64,000 nucleotides of DNA, taken from Nonomuraea glycinis. GTDB taxonomy: Bacteria > Actinomycetota > Actinomycetes > Streptosporangiales > Streptosporangiaceae. The notes under the pieces are model-generated. The model was not told the DNA's origin, did no database searches, and saw only the letters and a list, made by a program, of their open reading frames with translations. Numbering within the stretch: position 1 is the first letter of the stretch; the number at the start of each line of letters is the position of its first letter. The DNA is taken from NCBI RefSeq assembly GCF_014646515.1, contig NZ_BMNK01000010.1:265586-329585 (forward strand), in the 5' to 3' direction. A program made the position numbers and the translations under genes. Positions 33,778 to 41,696 of the stretch are shown here, piece after piece.

Positions 33778-34455
33778 GTGCGCGTACGTGCAGTTTTAGC
33801 CGGTTTGGTCACAGCGGTGGTGCTCACAGGCTGTGGTGACCTGGAAGCGACCCTGCTTCCCGACCAGGACGCGGGGTCCGGCAAGGCGGCCTCCGCCGAC
33901 GTCAAGGAGGCGCGCAAGAAGCTCGGCGACCTCCCGGTGAAGGGCCGGGCGCCGAAGACCGGCTATGACCGGGACGAGTTCGGTCCCGCTTGGGCGGATG
34001 TGGATCACAACGGCTGTGACACCCGCAACGACATCCTCAAACGGGACCTCACCGACGAGACCTTCAAGCCCGGCTCGAAGGACTGCATCGTGCTCACCGG
34101 CGTCCTCGCCGATCCCTTCACCGGCAAGACGATCAAGTTCGAGCGTGGGCAGACCACCAGCAGCAAGGTCCAGATCGACCACGTGATCCCACTGTCGGAC
34201 GCCTGGCAGAAAGGCGCCCAGCAGTGGACGAAGACCAAGCGCAAGGAGTTCGCCAACGACCCGCTGAACCTGATGGCCGTCGACGGACCGCTCAACGGCC
34301 AGAAGAGCGACTCCGACGCCGCCACCTGGCTCCCACCGCGCAAGGCCTACAGGTGTGAGTACATCGCGCGGCAGATCGACGTGAAGGTCAAGTACGACCT
34401 GTGGGCCACCTCAGCGGAGAAGGAGGCCATGTCGGGCGTCCTGTCCTCCTGCTGA
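33778..34455 (+). CDS. Secreted lipoprotein nuclease, HNH/DUF1524 family
   Basis: 225 residues from a GTG at 33778 with GGGAG five bases upstream. The signal peptide ends in a lipobox LTGC, so the enzyme should be anchored outside the membrane. The DUF1524 (GmrSD C-terminal-like) HNH domain shows YDRDEFGPAWADVDHNGCDTRNDIL, the catalytic Asp134-His135 in IDHVIPLSDAW, and FANDPLNLMAVDGPLNGQKSD with the Asn and Lys of the family. Four Cys probably form disulphides. Proteins of this type are extracellular DNases or nonspecific nucleases. Its stop directly abuts that of the convergent PepSY gene. Confidence 0.88.
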   Translation: MRVRAVLAGLVTAVVLTGCGDLEATLLPDQDAGSGKAASADVKEARKKLGDLPVKGRAPKTGYDRDEFGPAWADVDHNGCDTRNDILKRDLTDETFKPGSKDCIVLTGVLADPFTGKTIKFERGQTTSSKVQIDHVIPLSDAWQKGAQQWTKTKRKEFANDPLNLMAVDGPLNGQKSDSDAATWLPPRKAYRCEYIARQIDVKVKYDLWATSAEKEAMSGVLSSC

Positions 34456-34845
34456 TCAGTCGTCGTCCCGGGAGTCGTCCGAGTCATCCGAGTCGTCGGA
34501 GTTCTGGGTGCTCTGGGAGTTCTGTCCGGCCGCCGTGTCGTCGTCGCTGTCCACGCGCTCGCTCTCCTTCTTCAGCAGCTTGCCCGTGGCGGCGTCGATG
34601 TCCAGCTCGTGCTCGATGTCGCCCTTGATCAGCTCGACCTCCCACACGTCCGGCCGGGTGCCGCGCTTGTCGAAGCCGACCTCGCGCACCCACGCGCCGG
34701 GCACCTCCTTCTGGGCGATCTGGACGGCCTGCTCGAGGGCGACCTTGGGGGCGGGCTGGTCGGCGGCGGCGAGGGCAGCGGATCCGCCGGCCACGAGGGC
34801 CATGACACCGGCGCTGGCAACGATGATTTTCGTGGTGATGTGCAT
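34456..34845 (-). CDS. PepSY domain protein with acidic tail
   Basis: 129 residues. A signal peptide (IIVASAGVMALVAGGSAALA) is followed by one PepSY domain (KVALEQAVQIAQKEVPGAWVREVGF, WEVELIKGDIEHELDIDAATGKLL). The tail is almost entirely Ser and Asp (DDSDDSDDSRDDD). PepSY proteins are thought to inhibit peptidases or bind surface ligands. It lies 35 bases downstream of the sensor kinase on the same strand, so it is likely an output or ligand-sensing partner of that system. Confidence 0.85.
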   Translation of the reverse strand: MHITTKIIVASAGVMALVAGGSAALAAADQPAPKVALEQAVQIAQKEVPGAWVREVGFDKRGTRPDVWEVELIKGDIEHELDIDAATGKLLKKESERVDSDDDTAAGQNSQSTQNSDDSDDSDDSRDDD

Positions 34846-34880
34846 GCCCCTACGAAACCGCGATCGGCGGTAACCGCGCG

Positions 34881-36113
34881 CTAAGGCCGAGTTAACACCA
34901 CTTCCACGATGGCGCCGCCCGACGACGACACCGTCAGGTGGCCTCCGGAGGACTCGGCGGTGCGGCGGGCGATGTCCAGGCCGAGCCCGGTCGAGCCGCC
35001 GGCGCTGTTCCCCCGCTCCAGCAGGGCGGGGTCGAAGCCGTCTCCCTTGTCGCTGACCACCAGCACGGCCCCCGAGGGATGCGGCGCGAGCCGTACGGAG
35101 AACGACACCCCCTCAGCGGTGTGCGCGAAGACGTTGCCGAGCAGCGCGTCCACGCAGGCGCTGAGCGCCTCGGCGCCGACCGCGACGCTCAGCTCCTCCT
35201 CCGGCAGGGTGACCGTGACCGCGCGCCCCTGGTCGTCGGCGAGCACCGACCAGAAGCGCACCCGTTCCCCCACCACGGCCGTCGCGTCGCAGCTGCCGCG
35301 CTCGGCCGAGCGCTGCCGGGCGTCGGTGATGACGGCGCTGACCGCCCGCTCCAGCGCGTCCACCCGGGCGCCGACCCGCGCCGCCTCCTCGGGGTCGCGC
35401 AGGGACTCGACGTCCAGCCGCAGACCCGTCAACGGGGTACGGAGGCGGTGCGACAGGTCCGCCACCGACTCCCGCTCGGCCGCCAGCAGGTCGCCGATCC
35501 GCCCGGCCAGATGATTGAGCGCCAGCGCCACCGAGCGCACCTCCGGCGGCCCGCCGGGCTCGGCGCGCGCCTCCAGATCGCCGCCCGCCAGCCGGTGCGA
35601 GACCCGGGCCAGGCCGTCGACCGGCCTGGTGACCGCCAGCGCCAGCCGGTCGGCCAGCACGATGCCGAGCACCACCAGCGCCAGCCCGAGCACCAGCAGC
35701 GCCGCCCAGGCCGCGGGCACGCCGCGCAGCAGCTCGTCCTCGCCGACGAACACCCTGATCACCACCGTGCCCTGCGGCGACTGCACGGCGGCCAGCACCT
35801 CCCTGCCGTCGCCCACCTCGGCGGTGACGCTGCGGCCCGTCGCGGCCAGCCGTACCGCCTCGGAGCGCGCGGCCGGGACGCCCAGCGTCCGCCCGTCAGG
35901 CAGGAACACCGTCACGGGACGCGCCACCCGCTCCACGGCGAGCGGCAGATCGGCGGTGCCGACCGTCAGCGCGACCGACTCGGCGGCGGTGGTGGCGCGG
36001 TTCATCGCGCCGTTCTCCGCCACGGCGCGGATCAGCAGCGCCATCGGCACCAGCAGCGCGATCAGCACGAGCGAGGTGGTGGCGGCCACCAGCAGCGCCA
36101 GCCAGCGCCTCAC
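34881..36113 (-). CDS. Two-component sensor histidine kinase
   Basis: 410 residues from a GTG at 36113 that overlaps the regulator stop (GTGA). Two membrane spans (about 4-30 and 136-160) flank an extracytoplasmic sensor; then HAMP, a HisKA region with phospho-acceptor His222 in LSHRLRTPLTGL, and an HATPase domain with LLGNVFAHT (N box), DKGDGFD (G1) and GLGLDIARR (G2). It is an EnvZ/CseC-like OmpR-partner kinase. The signal is unknown; the downstream PepSY gene suggests envelope stress or metal. Confidence 0.93.
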   Translation of the reverse strand: MRRWLALLVAATTSLVLIALLVPMALLIRAVAENGAMNRATTAAESVALTVGTADLPLAVERVARPVTVFLPDGRTLGVPAARSEAVRLAATGRSVTAEVGDGREVLAAVQSPQGTVVIRVFVGEDELLRGVPAAWAALLVLGLALVVLGIVLADRLALAVTRPVDGLARVSHRLAGGDLEARAEPGGPPEVRSVALALNHLAGRIGDLLAAERESVADLSHRLRTPLTGLRLDVESLRDPEEAARVGARVDALERAVSAVITDARQRSAERGSCDATAVVGERVRFWSVLADDQGRAVTVTLPEEELSVAVGAEALSACVDALLGNVFAHTAEGVSFSVRLAPHPSGAVLVVSDKGDGFDPALLERGNSAGGSTGLGLDIARRTAESSGGHLTVSSSGGAIVEVVLTRP

Positions 36114-36787
36114 GAGGGCCCGACCAGCTTCACCCCGACGCCCCTGACGGTGTGCAGATAGCGGGGCTCCGAGGCGGTCTCGCCCAGCTTCCTGCGCAGC
36201 CACGACAGGTGCACGTCCACGGTCTTGTCAGCTCCGCCGTACGGGAGCTGCCACACCTCGGTCAGCAGCTCGCGCTTGGTGATGACCTCGCCCGAGCGGG
36301 CGGCGAGATAGTGCAGCACGTCGAACTCGCGCGGCGTCAGCTCCAGCTCCATCCCGTCGAGCTCGGCCAGTCGCGCGCGCGGGTCCACACGCAGCGCGCC
36401 CACCTGGAGCGGCTCCGGCGCGCTCTCGCCCGCCCGCCGCAGCACCGCCCTGATCCGCGCGTCCAACTGGGCGGCGCTGTACGGCTTGACCACATAGTCG
36501 TCGGCGCCCGCGTCCAGCACCGGCACCATCTCGGCGTCGCCGTCGCGGGCGGTCGCCACGATCACCGGCACCTTGCTCACCGCGCGCAGCATCCGCAGCA
36601 GCTCGCCGCCGTCGAGGTCCGGCAGCCCCAGGTCGAGCACGATCAGATCAGGACGATCCTGTACGGCCAGCCGCAGCCCGTCGAGCGCCGTGGGGGAGGA
36701 GGACACGGCGTGGCCCAGCTCCCGCAGCCCTCGGCTCAGCGCCGTGCGGATCGTCACGTCGTCCTCGATGAGCAGGATGTCAGCCAT
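36110..36787 (-). CDS. OmpR-family response regulator
   Basis: 225 residues from the ATG at 36787, which gives the canonical MADILLIEDD start. Receiver domain with acidic pocket Glu8/Asp9/Asp10, phospho-acceptor Asp52 (LIVLDLGLPD), switch Thr in VATAR and Lys in VKPYS; C-terminal winged helix (LTPREFDVLHYLAARSGEVITK, DVHLSWLRRKLGE). First gene of the three-gene regulator-kinase-PepSY unit. Confidence 0.95.
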   Translation of the reverse strand: MADILLIEDDVTIRTALSRGLRELGHAVSSSPTALDGLRLAVQDRPDLIVLDLGLPDLDGGELLRMLRAVSKVPVIVATARDGDAEMVPVLDAGADDYVVKPYSAAQLDARIRAVLRRAGESAPEPLQVGALRVDPRARLAELDGMELELTPREFDVLHYLAARSGEVITKRELLTEVWQLPYGGADKTVDVHLSWLRRKLGETASEPRYLHTVRGVGVKLVGPS

Positions 36788-36880
36788 ATGAGCAAACCGT
36801 AGACCTTGCCGGGGCATGCTCTGCGCCTCGTTATCGTCGCCTTAACCTGGCCTTAGCCGTATGTGGGGGAAGGTGGCAAG

Positions 36881-36988
36881 GTGAAGCGACCTGTCCTGGC
36901 CCAGGTGACGAGGTGAACCGACCCGTTCCGTCCTGGGCGGCCACCGAGGTGACGGAATGATGATGGCTTGGGCGCGGAGGTGATGGGA
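36881..36988 (+). repeat. Two degenerate copies of the start of the following gene
   Basis: The first codons of the gene at 36988 (ATGAAGCGATTCGTTGTGGC) have related copies starting at 36881 (GTGAAGCGACCTGTCCTGG) and 36913 (GTGAACCGACCCGTTCCG). Each upstream copy opens a frame that stops after 11-15 codons. They look like partial tandem duplications of a gene start. Confidence 0.6.
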
Positions 36989-37449
36989 TGAAGCGATTCG
37001 TTGTGGCCTGGGTGGCCACCGCGATCGCCGCGACCGGTGCCGCCGTGGCGGCGCTCGGCCTGGTCAGCGGCGCGCTGACCGGCACGTCCGGCCAGGTGAT
37101 GAGCCAGGACGAGGCCCGCGCCGCGCTCGCCACCCGGACGCACGCTGCCTCGCCGTCCGGGACACCCGCCGTGCCCCGTACGCCGACCCCGCCGCAGACG
37201 GCCACGGCGACGCCGGGCCCGCCCGGGGGCGAGCTCATCCGCACGCCGGGCGGCACGGTGATCGCCTCCTGCTCCGGCGGCCTGGTGACGCTGCGCTCGT
37301 GGAGCCCCGCCCAGGGCTACTCCGTGGACGGCGTCGAGCCGGGCCCCGGCCGTGAGGCCGAGTTGGAGTTCGAGGCGGGCGAGGGTGAGGACGTGGAGCT
37401 CAAGCTCGGCTGCTCCGGTGACCGCCCCATCAGGCTCCCGACCTCCTGA
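36988..37449 (+). CDS. Secreted or membrane-anchored hypothetical protein
   Basis: 153 residues; GGAGGTG precedes the ATG. An N-terminal hydrophobic segment (FVVAWVATAIAATGAAVAALGLVSGAL) acts as signal or anchor, followed by a Pro/Thr linker (TPAVPRTPTPPQTATATPGPPGG) and a small beta domain with two Cys (GTVIASCSGGLVTLRSWSP, VELKLGCSG). Similar short exported proteins are common in actinomycetes with no known role. It diverges from the two-component system and may be its target, by position only. Confidence 0.75.
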   Translation: MKRFVVAWVATAIAATGAAVAALGLVSGALTGTSGQVMSQDEARAALATRTHAASPSGTPAVPRTPTPPQTATATPGPPGGELIRTPGGTVIASCSGGLVTLRSWSPAQGYSVDGVEPGPGREAELEFEAGEGEDVELKLGCSGDRPIRLPTS

Positions 37450-37528
37450 CCCGGAACCGGGCGCCGCGAACCGCCCGCCCCGCAACGGGGGCGCCGCCGA
37501 ACCGCCTGATCCGCCGCAAGCGGGGGTG

Positions 37529-37741
37529 TCAGTGGGCGCCGCGCACCTGCAAGGCGGCCAGCAACTCCTCGGACGCCTTGGTGATGGTCTCCACGGCCCG
37601 GTCGAACGCCTCGGCGTTGTGCGCGGCGGGCGCCCGGAAGCCGGAGATCTTCCGGACATACTGCAGGGCCGCGGCTCGTACATCGTCCTCGGTCACGTCT
37701 TCGGTGTAGGGCGGGCGCAGGGTCTTGATGCTTCGGCACAT
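37529..37741 (-). CDS. DUF2277 family protein
   Basis: 70 residues beginning MCRSIKTLRPPYTEDVTEDDVRAAALQYVRKISGF (named by the pattern MCRSIKTL and ALQYVRK), the signature of DUF2277, a small helical family of unknown function with a conserved Cys at position 2. It starts only four bases after the upstream iclR gene's stop, so it is probably co-transcribed with that regulator. Confidence 0.88.
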   Translation of the reverse strand: MCRSIKTLRPPYTEDVTEDDVRAAALQYVRKISGFRAPAAHNAEAFDRAVETITKASEELLAALQVRGAH

Positions 37742-37745
37742 GCCC

Positions 37746-38483
37746 TCAACGGTAATAGCCGATGCGCTGGCTTATCTCCCGCGCGCCCTGGGCCATGATC
37801 TCGCCCACCTCGGGCAGCCGCTGCGGGGTGAGCCGGTAGGAGGGGCCGGAGGCGCTGACCGCCGCCACCACCGAGCCGTCGCTGCCCATGATGGGCGCGG
37901 CCACCGCGTTCAGGCCCAGCTCCAGCTCCTCCACGGTGAAGGCCCAGCCGCGCCGCCTGATCTCCGCCAGCCCCAGCAGCCGGACGTCGGTGATCGTCAT
38001 GGGGGTGAATCGTTCCAGCTCGTCGGGCAGCAGCAACGCGTCGTGGGCCAGCAGCACCTTGCCGCTGGAGGTGGCGTGCGAGGGGGTGCGCTGGCCGACC
38101 CAGTTGTGCCCGCTGATCGCCGACGGGCCACGCGCCTGGCTGATGTTGACCGCGTAACCGTCCTGGGGCACCGCGACGTTGACGGTCTCGCCCACCTGCT
38201 CGGCCAGCCGCCGGCAGACGCGCCTGCTCTCCTTGGCCAGGTCGAGCTGGGCCGTGGCGGCGCCCGCCAGCCGCACCACACCGAATCCGAGCCGGTAGCG
38301 CCCCCGGTCGCCGCTCTGCTCGACGAGCCCGCCCTGCTCCAGAGCGGTCAGCAGCCGGAACGCCGTGGACTTGTGCACGTCCAGCGCGTTGGCCAGATCC
38401 GTCACCCGGGTCGCGCCCTCCCGGGCGAGGATCTCCAGAATCGCGATGGCCCTGTCGACTGATTGCACTGAGCTGTTGCTCAT
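37746..38483 (-). CDS. IclR family transcriptional regulator, first of two
   Basis: 245 residues. N-terminal winged helix-turn-helix (VTDLANALDVHKSTAFRLLTALEQGGL) and C-terminal IclR effector domain (ETVNVAVPQDGYAVNISQ, HATSSGKVLLA, GWAFTVEELELGLNAVAAPI). An operator-like palindrome lies across its own start codon and a relative precedes the dimethylglycine/sarcosine operon, so it is probably an autoregulated controller of that operon. It lies 33 bases downstream of the second IclR gene on the same strand but has its own operator. Confidence 0.93.
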   Translation of the reverse strand: MSNSSVQSVDRAIAILEILAREGATRVTDLANALDVHKSTAFRLLTALEQGGLVEQSGDRGRYRLGFGVVRLAGAATAQLDLAKESRRVCRRLAEQVGETVNVAVPQDGYAVNISQARGPSAISGHNWVGQRTPSHATSSGKVLLAHDALLLPDELERFTPMTITDVRLLGLAEIRRRGWAFTVEELELGLNAVAAPIMGSDGSVVAAVSASGPSYRLTPQRLPEVGEIMAQGAREISQRIGYYR

Positions 38484-38493
38484 AGCGCAACAC
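38475..38493 (-). promoter_or_regulatory. Palindromic operator across the iclR start codon
   Basis: TGTTGC-7 bases-GCAACA, a perfect six-base inverted repeat that includes the ATG at 38483-38481. Its minus-strand form matches the 26490-26508 element at 15 of 19 positions. Binding here would block translation initiation or transcription of the regulator itself. Confidence 0.65.
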
Positions 38494-38516
38494 CATAGCT
38501 GGCGAGCGCCGTTTTC

Positions 38517-39269
38517 TCAGCCTTCGCCGATCACCGGCCTGAGTTCCGCGCCGAACGCGTGCGCGATGCCGCGCATGCTCTCGGCCAGTTCCTCGCGATC
38601 CAGCGCGTCGATCCGCTCGGCCGGGCCGGACACCGACATGGCCGCCACCACCCGGTCCCCGTCCCGGACAGGTACGGCCATGCAGTGCACGCCGAGCTCC
38701 TCCTCGCCCAGGTCCATGGCGTAACCGCGGGCCCGCACGAGCTCCAGCTCGGCCATCATGGCCGGGCCGTCGGTGATCGTGTTGGGCGTGCGCCGGGGCA
38801 TCCCGGTCCGCTCGAACACCGGCAGCGCCTCGCCGGCCGCCCGGCCGGCCAGCAGCACCTTGCCCACGGCCGTGCTGTGCGGCAGCACCCGCCGGCCGAC
38901 CTCGGCGAACATGCGCAGCCTGCGCGGTGAGGGCACCTGCGCCACGTAGACGACGAAGTCGCCTTCGAGCACCGCCATGTTCGCCGTCTCACCCGACAGC
39001 TCCACCATCCGGGTCAGGTAGGGCTGCGCCCAGACAGCCACCATGCTCTCCGCGACGCCGCCGAGCCGTACCAGGCCGCCGCCCAGCGCGTAGCGCCGGT
39101 CGGACTCCTGACGCACGTAGCCGCGCGCCAGCAGGGTCCGCAGCAGCCGGTGGATCGTCCCGTACGGCAGCCCGGTCCTGGCAGCGATCTCCGACAGCCC
39201 CGCCTCGCCACCGTGCTCGGCCAGCGCTTCGAGCACGTCGAGCGCCCGCTCGACCGACTGCACGCTCAC
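38517..39269 (-). CDS. IclR family transcriptional regulator, second of two
   Basis: 250 residues from a GTG at 39269 that overlaps the stop of the iron-sulphur subunit gene (GTGA). Winged helix (LSEIAARTGLPYGTIHRLLRTLLARGYV) and effector domain (GETANMAVLEGDFVVYVAQ, HSTAVGKVLLAG, GYAMDLGEEELGVHCMAVPV). Because it is the last gene of the malate synthase-glycolate oxidase operon, it is the natural candidate to regulate that operon, perhaps through the palindrome upstream of malate synthase and with glyoxylate or glycolate as effector. That role is inference. Confidence 0.93.
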   Translation of the reverse strand: MSVQSVERALDVLEALAEHGGEAGLSEIAARTGLPYGTIHRLLRTLLARGYVRQESDRRYALGGGLVRLGGVAESMVAVWAQPYLTRMVELSGETANMAVLEGDFVVYVAQVPSPRRLRMFAEVGRRVLPHSTAVGKVLLAGRAAGEALPVFERTGMPRRTPNTITDGPAMMAELELVRARGYAMDLGEEELGVHCMAVPVRDGDRVVAAMSVSGPAERIDALDREELAESMRGIAHAFGAELRPVIGEG

Positions 39270-40468
39270 AAACTCACCCCGCGCAGCGAGGCGTCCAGCA
39301 CTTCGGCGGTGTGCGCCACCCTGATGTCGGCGCCGCCGCGCCGCATCGCCGCGACGATCTGCATCGTGCAGCCCGGATTGGCCGACACCAGCAGCTCGGC
39401 GCCGGTCGAGCCGACCGACCTGGCCTTCCTGTCGCCCAGCTCGCGGGCCGCCTCCGGCTGGAAGATGTTGTAGGTGCCGGCCGAGCCGCAGCAGATCGCC
39501 GCGTCGGGCACCTCGCGCAGCTCCAGCCCCGGGATGCCGCGCAGCAGCTCGCGCGGCTGGGCCCGGACGCCCTGCGCGTGGGCCAGGTGGCAGGCGTCGT
39601 GGTAGGCGACGGTGAGCGGCAGCGGGTGCCGCTCGGCCACCGGTCCCAGCTCGGCCAGGAACTCCGACAGGTCCAGGACCCGGAAGCCGGGCTCCTCGCC
39701 GAGCAGCTCGCCGTACTCCTTCATCGACGAGCCGCAGCCGGCCGCGTTCACCACGACCGTGTCGACGCCCGCCCTGCGGAAGGTCCTGACCGTGCGGCGG
39801 GCCAGCCGCCTGGCCTGGTCCGCGCGCCCGGAATGGACGCTCAGCGCCCCGCAGCAGCCCTGCCCCGGAGGGATCACCACGTCGCAGCCCTCCAGCGCGA
39901 GCACCCGTGCCGTGGCCGCGTTGACCTGCGGGAAGAACTCGCCCTGCACGCACCCGGTGAGCATGCCGACCACGGCCCGGCGCGCGCCCCTGGCCCGCAC
40001 CACCCGTGGCATCCGCTGCCGCCGTGGCGCCGGCGGCGCCAGCCCGGCCATCGCGCCCAGGCTCGGATGGACCCGCTCCAGGAACGGCGCCAGCCGCTCG
40101 GCCAGCCGCATCCCCGGCCGCAGCAGCCGCAGCCTGCGCGGGTAGGGGAACAGGCTGAACACCAGGCCGCGCACCGCCCGCTCGCGGGGGTCGCGTTCGT
40201 GCTCCCGCTCCACCACCGCCCGGGTCTGCTCGATCAGCCGGTCGTAGCGCACCCCGGACGGACAGGCGGTCACGCACGCCATGCAGCCGAGGCAGGCGTC
40301 GAAGTGGCCCGCCATCTCCGGCGTCACCGGCGTGCCCTTGACGTGCTGGTCCATCAGGTGGATGCGGCCGCGCGGGGAGTCCATCTCCTCGCCCCACAGC
40401 ACGTACGTCGGGCACGTGGGCAGGCAGAACCCGCAGTGCACGCAGTCGTTGATCAGCTCCGGGTCCAC
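39266..40468 (-). CDS. glcF: Glycolate oxidase iron-sulphur subunit GlcF
   Basis: 400 residues from a GTG at 40468, one base after the glcE stop. Two ferredoxin-like 4Fe-4S motifs near the N-terminus (C9-VH-C12-GF-C15-LPT-C19-P and CLGCMACVTACP) and two CCG domains (GQGCCGALS, CHLAHAQG, AICCGSAGTYN). It carries electrons from the flavin subunits to the respiratory chain. Confidence 0.93.
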   Translation of the reverse strand: MDPELINDCVHCGFCLPTCPTYVLWGEEMDSPRGRIHLMDQHVKGTPVTPEMAGHFDACLGCMACVTACPSGVRYDRLIEQTRAVVEREHERDPRERAVRGLVFSLFPYPRRLRLLRPGMRLAERLAPFLERVHPSLGAMAGLAPPAPRRQRMPRVVRARGARRAVVGMLTGCVQGEFFPQVNAATARVLALEGCDVVIPPGQGCCGALSVHSGRADQARRLARRTVRTFRRAGVDTVVVNAAGCGSSMKEYGELLGEEPGFRVLDLSEFLAELGPVAERHPLPLTVAYHDACHLAHAQGVRAQPRELLRGIPGLELREVPDAAICCGSAGTYNIFQPEAARELGDRKARSVGSTGAELLVSANPGCTMQIVAAMRRGGADIRVAHTAEVLDASLRGVSL

Positions 40469-40469
40469 G

Positions 40470-41696
40470 TCAGATCCCTCCCACGAACCGGCCGGGGGAC
40501 ATCCTGCGCCCGGGATCGAACCGTTCCTTCACCCGCCGCATCAGCGGCAGCGACCCGACGGCCCCCCACCGTTCCACGCCTTCGTACGGCGTGGCCAGCA
40601 CGGTCAGGCGGGCGCCGATGTCGTCCAGCCGGGCGCGCAGCGCGGCCACCGCGTCGATGGTCTTGTCCGCGCCGTGGTCGCCCCACAGCTCCAGCCAGAC
40701 CCGGCCCGCCACGGCGGAGCCGCGCAGCGAGAACCCGCTGTAGTGCACCGCGTCCAGCACCCGGGTCAGCTCGGCCGGCTCGAAGCGCACCTCGGCCAGG
40801 ACGTCGTCGTTGAGGATCAGCCCCCAGTTCGGTGGTGGCTCGTCCCTGACGTCCTTGACCACGCCGCCCATCCGGGCGCGCAGCACCCGCGCCCGCTCGT
40901 GCGCGGCGGTCCCCTCGACCAGCACGGTCATCCAGATGGGCCCCTGCCCGTGCGGCCAGTCGAGCTCCACGGCGCTGGGCTCCTGCTGCGCGGCGGCCAG
41001 CATCGCGGCCAGCTCCCCGGCCTGGCACGGCTCGGCCGGGGAGACCCGCGGCGGATCCACCACGGCGACGATCCAGCGGCGCTCCACGGGCAGCGGATGC
41101 AGCCGGAACGTGGCCTCGGCGATCACCCCGAGCGTGCCGAAGGAGCCGGTGAACAGCTTGCCCAGGTCGTAGCCCGCGACGTTCTTGACCACCTTGCCGC
41201 CGGACTTGGCGATCGTCCCGTCGGGCAGCACGACCGTGATGCCGATGAGCAGGTCGCGGGCGGTGCCGTACCGGAAGGCGCGCGGGCCGGCCACGGCGGC
41301 GGCGAGCGTGCCGCCGACCGTGCTGCCCTCGGCGAACGGCGGGTCCAGCGCCAGCTCCTGCCCCCGCTCCGCGAGCGCCGCCGACAGCGCTTCCATCGTC
41401 ACCCCGGCCTGCGCGCGCACGACCAGGTCACCCGCCGCGTGCTCGACGATCTCGTTCATGCAGCACAGGTCGAGCAGCACGTCGCACCGCTCCGGCGCGG
41501 GACCCCAGTGCAGCTTGGTGCCGCCGCCGGTGGGCACGACCGCCAGATCGTGCTCGGCGCAGGCCCGCAGCACCGCCGACACCTCCCCGGTCGTCTCCGG
41601 CAGGGCCACCCACGTGGGGGTCACCCCGCACACGGCGTCGCCGGGGCCGGCGTCCCTGAGCGTCACGCCGGTCCCGGCCAGCTCCTGCGACGGCAT
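40470..41696 (-). CDS. glcE: Glycolate oxidase FAD-binding subunit GlcE
   Basis: 408 residues from an ATG at 41696 overlapping the glcD stop by one base. PCMH-type FAD-binding domain (VVPTGGGTKLHWGPAP, DLVVRAQAGVTMEAL, STVGGTLAAAVAGPRAFRYG, VVKNVAGYDLGKLFTGSFGTLGVI) and a C-terminal cap (LPLMRRVKERFDPGRRMSPGRF). Shorter than GlcD and lacking its full oxidase C-domain, as usual for GlcE. Confidence 0.92.
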   Translation of the reverse strand: MPSQELAGTGVTLRDAGPGDAVCGVTPTWVALPETTGEVSAVLRACAEHDLAVVPTGGGTKLHWGPAPERCDVLLDLCCMNEIVEHAAGDLVVRAQAGVTMEALSAALAERGQELALDPPFAEGSTVGGTLAAAVAGPRAFRYGTARDLLIGITVVLPDGTIAKSGGKVVKNVAGYDLGKLFTGSFGTLGVIAEATFRLHPLPVERRWIVAVVDPPRVSPAEPCQAGELAAMLAAAQQEPSAVELDWPHGQGPIWMTVLVEGTAAHERARVLRARMGGVVKDVRDEPPPNWGLILNDDVLAEVRFEPAELTRVLDAVHYSGFSLRGSAVAGRVWLELWGDHGADKTIDAVAALRARLDDIGARLTVLATPYEGVERWGAVGSLPLMRRVKERFDPGRRMSPGRFVGGI

